Shown: positions 60,196 to 64,000 of the stretch, in pieces
Layout of the letters: every line of letters begins with the position of its first letter
Position numbering within the stretch: the first letter of the stretch is position 1
Assembly (NCBI GenBank): GCA_018668255.1
Contig: JABISZ010000072.1
Coordinates: 1-64,000 of the forward strand
Direction of reading: 5' to 3'
DNA from: Pseudomonadota bacterium
Lineage (GTDB): Bacteria; Pseudomonadota; Gammaproteobacteria; Ga0077536
DNA: 64,000 nt
The notes under the pieces: model-generated
The model's database searches: none
Told to the model about the DNA's origin: nothing
Seen by the model: the letters and a program-made list of their open reading frames with translations, nothing else
Program-made: the position numbers and the translations under genes

Positions 60196-61917
60196 ATGAG
60201 AAAGTATCTCCACATTGACGTAGATGATAAATCAACGAGGGAAGAACAGTTTGTTGGGGAACAGATAGCTAGAGCAGGCAGATATTTCATCGCTAAGACT
60301 TTGGTGGACTTAGATGTTGCAAAGGTTGATCCGTTGGGGCCCGACAATCCTCTTATATTCTCGGCAGGTCCTTTTGCGGGAAGTAATTTTTCTAATGCTA
60401 ACCGTACCAGTGTCGGGTGTAAAAGCCCACTTACTGGAGGGATAAAAGAAGCCAATGCAGGCGGTTCCTTTGGATTGGCTATGGGTCAGCTTGAAATTGC
60501 AGGCTTTACTCTTTATGGCATGAGTGAGGAATGGCAGGTCATTCATTTGAAAAAAGATGGCTCTATAGAATGGAGTTCTGCAGATGCCTTTTTGGGTAAA
60601 GGGACTGTTGAATGTGCGGCCATGTTACATGAGAAGTTTGGATCAAAAGTCAGCCTGGCAATTTGTGGTCCTGTTGGTGAGTATGGCGGATTAATTTCCG
60701 GTATTTCAATGAGCGACACAGATCAGCGGCCATCTCGAATCGCTGCGAGAGGCGGAGTGGGTGCCGTCATGGGTTCAAAGAAAATCAAGGCGATTGTGAT
60801 TGACTTGCATAAAATGCCAGGTTTCGCTGATCGAAAAAAGCTGTTGAAAGGGATTAAAGAATATGGACGTATGATCCGGGAAGATGATGCCACTATGGCT
60901 CTTAAGGATTACGGTACCGCGATGATGGGCGATTACACCAATTATGTAGGTGGCTTGCCGACAAACAACTTTAGTGCAGGTAGTCAGGCTACGGGCGAGG
61001 GTGACGTATTCGAAATGGGAGGACAGCATATCCGTGAACGGAATATGGAAAGAGGAGGCGAAACGTCGCATGCATGTATGCCTGGATGTATGATCGAATG
61101 CAGTAATGTGTACGTGGATGAGAAAGGAGAAGAGATAACTTCCCCAGTCGAATACGAGACATTAGGGATCATGGGTACTAACTGTGGAATCACTGATCCT
61201 GATGATTTGGCTCGACTCAATTGGCATGCAAATGATCTCGGGATAGATACCATCGAGACTGGTGCTGCGATGGGTGTCCTTTTGGATGCTGGCCTAGCAG
61301 AGTTTGGCGACGTTGATTTCCTGACCTCGGTAATGCAAGAAATACGTGAAGGGACCGAAAATGGAAAGCTTTGGGCCCAAGGGACAGGCGCTGTGGGGAA
61401 ACATTATAAGGTCCACAGAACTCCAGTCATCAAAAACCAAAGTATCAGCGCATATGATCCAAGAGTTATTGAGGTTACTGGGCTTTCAATGATGCTGACG
61501 GCGCAAGGAGCAGATCACACCACAGGAAACGCGGCAAAATATGAATGCAGTGGAAAAGGGGTGAAAGAGTTAGTAGCTGTGAGTATGGATGCCCAAGTAA
61601 TATGCGCTACCGCTGACTCTCTCGGTTTATGCTTGTTTGGACGGTCGGTTACAAATACTAACGTCGAAATGATAGTTGGCTTGATTAACGACGCGCTAGG
61701 AACAGACCTTGAGCCTGAGTTCTTCTATGAGATCGGGAAAGAAACTTTGCTATTGGAAGACGAATTCAATAAAGGAGCTGGCTTTACTGAGATTGATGAT
61801 GAGCTGCCCGAGTTCTTTTATGAGGAAGCTCTAAGCCCGAGTAATCAAGTTGCGCGCTTTCATGCGCATGAGGTTAATGAGGCTCTACGCGAGTGGTGGT
61901 CAGAAAACGCTGCATAA
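60196..61917 (+). CDS. Aldehyde:ferredoxin oxidoreductase family protein
   Basis: A 573-residue AOR-family protein, expected to carry a tungsten or molybdenum bis-pterin cofactor and a [4Fe-4S] cluster. Seen: an N-terminal domain opening with LHIDVDDKSTREEQF, FSAGPFAGSNF, and the cluster Cys set Cys294, Cys298, Cys302 (CMPGCMIEC) with Cys479 in GLCLFG. The spacing is C-x3-C-x3-C rather than the classic C-x2-C-x3-C. It oxidises aldehydes to acids with ferredoxin or another acceptor. No ferredoxin subunit or cofactor gene lies beside it; AGGTGA precedes the ATG. Confidence 0.92.
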   Translation: MRKYLHIDVDDKSTREEQFVGEQIARAGRYFIAKTLVDLDVAKVDPLGPDNPLIFSAGPFAGSNFSNANRTSVGCKSPLTGGIKEANAGGSFGLAMGQLEIAGFTLYGMSEEWQVIHLKKDGSIEWSSADAFLGKGTVECAAMLHEKFGSKVSLAICGPVGEYGGLISGISMSDTDQRPSRIAARGGVGAVMGSKKIKAIVIDLHKMPGFADRKKLLKGIKEYGRMIREDDATMALKDYGTAMMGDYTNYVGGLPTNNFSAGSQATGEGDVFEMGGQHIRERNMERGGETSHACMPGCMIECSNVYVDEKGEEITSPVEYETLGIMGTNCGITDPDDLARLNWHANDLGIDTIETGAAMGVLLDAGLAEFGDVDFLTSVMQEIREGTENGKLWAQGTGAVGKHYKVHRTPVIKNQSISAYDPRVIEVTGLSMMLTAQGADHTTGNAAKYECSGKGVKELVAVSMDAQVICATADSLGLCLFGRSVTNTNVEMIVGLINDALGTDLEPEFFYEIGKETLLLEDEFNKGAGFTEIDDELPEFFYEEALSPSNQVARFHAHEVNEALREWWSENAA

Positions 61918-61952
61918 GCGAAACCGCCAGTGCCAGAGACAAAGGATAATAG

Positions 61953-62501
61953 ATGGGTAGAGTGAAACTATTTGCTTTGTTACTGATGGCATTCTTATTT
62001 CCTGGCGATATTTTGGCATCTCTACCTGATACTCAAAAGAATTTCTCTCTAGAAAAATATATGGGGGATTGGTTTCAGATTGCCCTGATTCCGAATCGCT
62101 TCCAAAAGAAATGCGTGGGACAAGCACGGGCCAACTATAGGCTTTTACCGTCTGGAGATGTGGCGATTGTGAATCAATGTATTGAAAGTGATTTCAAACT
62201 AAAACGCGCTGACGGTATTGCTAAGATCAATAAGACGTTTAATGACAATGCTCGGCTAATGGTGCGCTTCGCACCAAAATGGTTGTCTTTATTATCCTTT
62301 GTTTGGGGTGATTACTGGGTATTGGCTATCGAGTCAGATTACTCTGCAGTGCTCGTGGGTTCGCCCGACAGAAAGTATCTATGGGTTTTGGCCCGAACCC
62401 CCACGATTTCTAAAAAAGTCTATAGACGACTTACCAGTATTGGCTTGGCACAAGGATTCAATATATCGGAACTAGTACTGGAAGGCGCGCTTCTTGATTA
62501 G
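61953..62501 (+). CDS. Secreted lipocalin (Blc-like)
   Basis: A 182-residue lipocalin. The first about 22 residues (MGRVKLFALLLMAFLFPGDILA) form a signal peptide; no lipobox Cys follows, so it is probably periplasmic rather than a lipoprotein. Seen: LEKYMGDWFQIA (lipocalin GxW), CVGQARANYRLLPSGDVAIVN, and the C-terminal RxP strand. It binds a hydrophobic ligand. It follows the AOR by 35 bases, so they may be co-transcribed. It is convergent with the SnoaL-like gene, overlapping by four bases. Confidence 0.9.
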   Translation: MGRVKLFALLLMAFLFPGDILASLPDTQKNFSLEKYMGDWFQIALIPNRFQKKCVGQARANYRLLPSGDVAIVNQCIESDFKLKRADGIAKINKTFNDNARLMVRFAPKWLSLLSFVWGDYWVLAIESDYSAVLVGSPDRKYLWVLARTPTISKKVYRRLTSIGLAQGFNISELVLEGALLD

Positions 62502-62887
62502 CCGAACACTGAAGTGACATGCTCTGTATCTAAGTATTCCCTCACGGCAATTATTTTTCCTTTATTGATGACCATCATGAAGTGATAAATATTCTTATAA
62601 GTCTTCCCATTACTTATTTCTCCATAAGATGTGGCTTCTACTGAAACTCGATCATCTTCAGCGGTCATCAAGTTAGGCGTAACCGTTAATCCATTGGGTG
62701 CTAAAGGGACTACCTGCTCTAATAGGGTAGAAAATTCGCTCTTCGAATAAGTGCCTGACAGGCTTGTTGAGCCAGCAACCCACCAAGTAGCATCATGACT
62801 TAACATGTCGAGAGCTGAGGAATAATCGCCAGCAGAAAAATTTTCCCAGAACTGTAGGACTATCTTTTTGTTACTTTCAGCATCCAT
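62498..62887 (-). CDS. SnoaL/NTF2-like family protein
   Basis: A 129-residue cone-fold protein. Seen: VLQFWENFSAGDYSSALDMLSHDATWWVAG, AEDDRVSVEATSYGE, and YHFMMVINKGKIIAVREYLDT, the pattern of SnoaL-like polyketide cyclases and limonene-epoxide-hydrolase-like proteins. It overlaps the end of the lipocalin gene by four bases on the other strand and diverges from the acyl-CoA synthetase. Function unknown. Confidence 0.88.
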   Translation of the reverse strand: MDAESNKKIVLQFWENFSAGDYSSALDMLSHDATWWVAGSTSLSGTYSKSEFSTLLEQVVPLAPNGLTVTPNLMTAEDDRVSVEATSYGEISNGKTYKNIYHFMMVINKGKIIAVREYLDTEHVTSVFG

Positions 62888-63065
62888 ATCTCTGTCCCTT
62901 TAAACACTAAACTTGAGTCTCTAGAGCTTAATTGAAATGCACTTCATAGCATAGCCTTTTGGCTATTCACGCCGTTTGTTATTCGAGTAACCGCAACATT
63001 GATTTTTCCGTCTGAATAAACCAAGCTCTCACTTCAATATCTAAAATATTTGAAAGGACTGGAAG

Positions 63066-64000
63066 ATGAGGCCGATAGACTACTTTGAACGGGGAGTTAG
63101 ATTGGATCCTGACCGCACTTTTTTGGCGAGCGAGGATATTAAATACTCCTACCAGGATGCCAAAAAGTTGATTGATGCGGCTACTAAAGGTTTATATGCG
63201 GCTGGGTTTGAGATCGGAGACTCGATAGCCGTGTACTCTCATAACCATGCAAGTGCTGTTTTGGGAGTGTTCTCTAGCATGAATGCTGGCGGTGCATGGA
63301 TTCCTGTAAATGTTCGCAACAGTGCTGCTACAAATGCTGAGTACATGTCGTATACACGAACGAAGTGGCTCTTCTACCACTCCCAAGTCTCTGAACAGGT
63401 TTCAGAATGCATTCCATTACTGCCAGAGCTTAAAGGGGTGATTTGTTTGGATAGGAAGGATAACGGTCACCCTTCCTTAGTAGATTTTTCTGATGCTGGG
63501 AAAATGGTTGATGTCCCTGATTGGTCTGATCCGTTTGGAGCTCCAAATATGGTCTTTTCTCGTTGGCCGACAGGCGGGACTACAGGGCCTTCGAAAGGGG
63601 TAGAGATAAGCAATGCAAATATTTTGACGATGTTCGAACTAGGTTTGAAACACTATGTGGGGGAGGACACAAAAGATGTCGTCCATTTGGCTGTTGCGCC
63701 CATCACCCATGCAGCGGGTGTTATTATTGGTATCTTTTCTGCGGTCGCGGGAACTACCATTGTGCATCCAGCATTTGATCCTAAGAAAGTACTTGAGAGT
63801 ATCGCTCGTGACAAAGTGACACATATATTCCTTCCGCCTACCGCTTATTATGCTCTACTTGAATGCCCTGATGTCAAATCATATGACTGCTCAAGTTTGA
63901 GGCAAATTTTGATCGCTGCTGCACCAGTTTCTCCTGACAAATTTCGAAGAGGGGTTGAGGTTTTTGGTGACGTGATTTGTCAGTGCTATGGACAGGCAGA
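63066..64000 (+). CDS. Acyl-CoA synthetase (AMP-binding), C-terminus cut by window end
   Basis: An adenylate-forming ligase; the first about 311 residues are visible and the frame is open at base 64000. The ATG at 63066 follows GGAAG. Seen: a YSYQDAKKLIDAATKGLYAAGF segment, the phosphate loop PTGGTTGPSKGVEISN, and LRQILIAAAPVS with QCYGQA at the window edge. The full protein should be 500-550 residues. It is not closely matched to the synthetase at 31254-32870. Acid substrate unknown. Confidence 0.92.
   Translation, partial: MRPIDYFERGVRLDPDRTFLASEDIKYSYQDAKKLIDAATKGLYAAGFEIGDSIAVYSHNHASAVLGVFSSMNAGGAWIPVNVRNSAATNAEYMSYTRTKWLFYHSQVSEQVSECIPLLPELKGVICLDRKDNGHPSLVDFSDAGKMVDVPDWSDPFGAPNMVFSRWPTGGTTGPSKGVEISNANILTMFELGLKHYVGEDTKDVVHLAVAPITHAAGVIIGIFSAVAGTTIVHPAFDPKKVLESIARDKVTHIFLPPTAYYALLECPDVKSYDCSSLRQILIAAAPVSPDKFRRGVEVFGDVICQCYGQA

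Noticed and set aside
1-64000. CRISPR arrays, tRNAs, rRNAs, insertion sequences or prophage
   Set aside because: No regularly spaced repeats, no cloverleaf-like sequences, and no transposase, integrase or phage structural genes were seen by eye.

Overview
The window reads as a chromosomal segment of a marine, free-living, probably aerobic gammaproteobacterium. The reasons are a full-length GlnD uridylyltransferase of the proteobacterial type, a ChrR/ECF-sigma singlet-oxygen regulon, Gram-negative outer-membrane porins, and a UGSC-type selenoprotein of the kind known from marine plankton. The base composition leans slightly to AT. Genes are dense, with overlapping starts and stops. I see no insertion sequence, phage, CRISPR array, tRNA or rRNA. 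The species assignment is inference; no taxonomic marker gene is present.

Layout. 1-8319: oxidative catabolism, with a P450 (cut by the window start) and a luciferase-like monooxygenase (LLM) on the minus strand, diverging from an aminotransferase / RutA-like LLM / SDR / PEBP / LLM cluster, then a DMT exporter. 8414-11036: a Baeyer-Villiger monooxygenase (BVMO) and a TorF-type porin. 11588-17587: the singlet-oxygen (RpoE-ChrR) regulon, with SDR, NTF2-like, CFA-synthase-like, DUF1365, FAD oxidoreductase, ECF sigma and ChrR; two divergent promoters of matching architecture lie between the FAD gene and the sigma gene. 17617-20611: a methyltransferase, a porin and a small frameshifted gene. 20633-26259: a tight six-gene minus-strand operon (LLM, Fe-ADH, SRPBCC, LLM, APH-like kinase, VOC protein). 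26487-38071: CaiB/BaiF CoA-transferase, amidase, HyuA, acyl-CoA synthetase, then a HyuA/HyuB pair and an SDR. 38124-41505: two further BVMOs in tandem. 41607-46551: alpha/beta hydrolase, GloB, GlnD and an NTF2-like protein. 46746-49034: amidase and hydrolase. 49098-51968: an operon of a PhnZ-like HD protein, an SDR, a thiolase fold without its cysteine, and DUF35. 52156-54101: a thioredoxin-like/unknown fusion overlapping a selenoprotein gene with an in-frame TGA. 54132-58290: DUF1501, DUF1800 and amidohydrolase. 58390-62501: N-acyl-D-amino-acid deacylase, aldehyde:ferredoxin oxidoreductase and lipocalin. 62498-64000: SnoaL-like protein and an acyl-CoA synthetase cut by the window end.

How it works together. 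Most of the window is a store of enzymes that open, oxidise and activate small organic molecules: five LLMs, three BVMOs and a P450 insert oxygen; SDRs, Fe-ADH and AOR handle alcohols and aldehydes; amidases, hydantoinases and amidohydrolases cleave C-N bonds; CoA ligases, a CoA-transferase and a thiolase-fold protein carry products towards central metabolism. Apart from the ECF sigma/ChrR pair no transcription regulator is encoded.

The most striking item is the UGSC selenoprotein (Sec encoded by TGA at 53859-53861, followed by a SECIS-like hairpin), translationally coupled to a CPTC thioredoxin-fold protein with a large C-terminal domain I cannot assign. The next most interesting are the HD/SDR/thiolase-like/DUF35 operon and the divergent ECF promoter pair.
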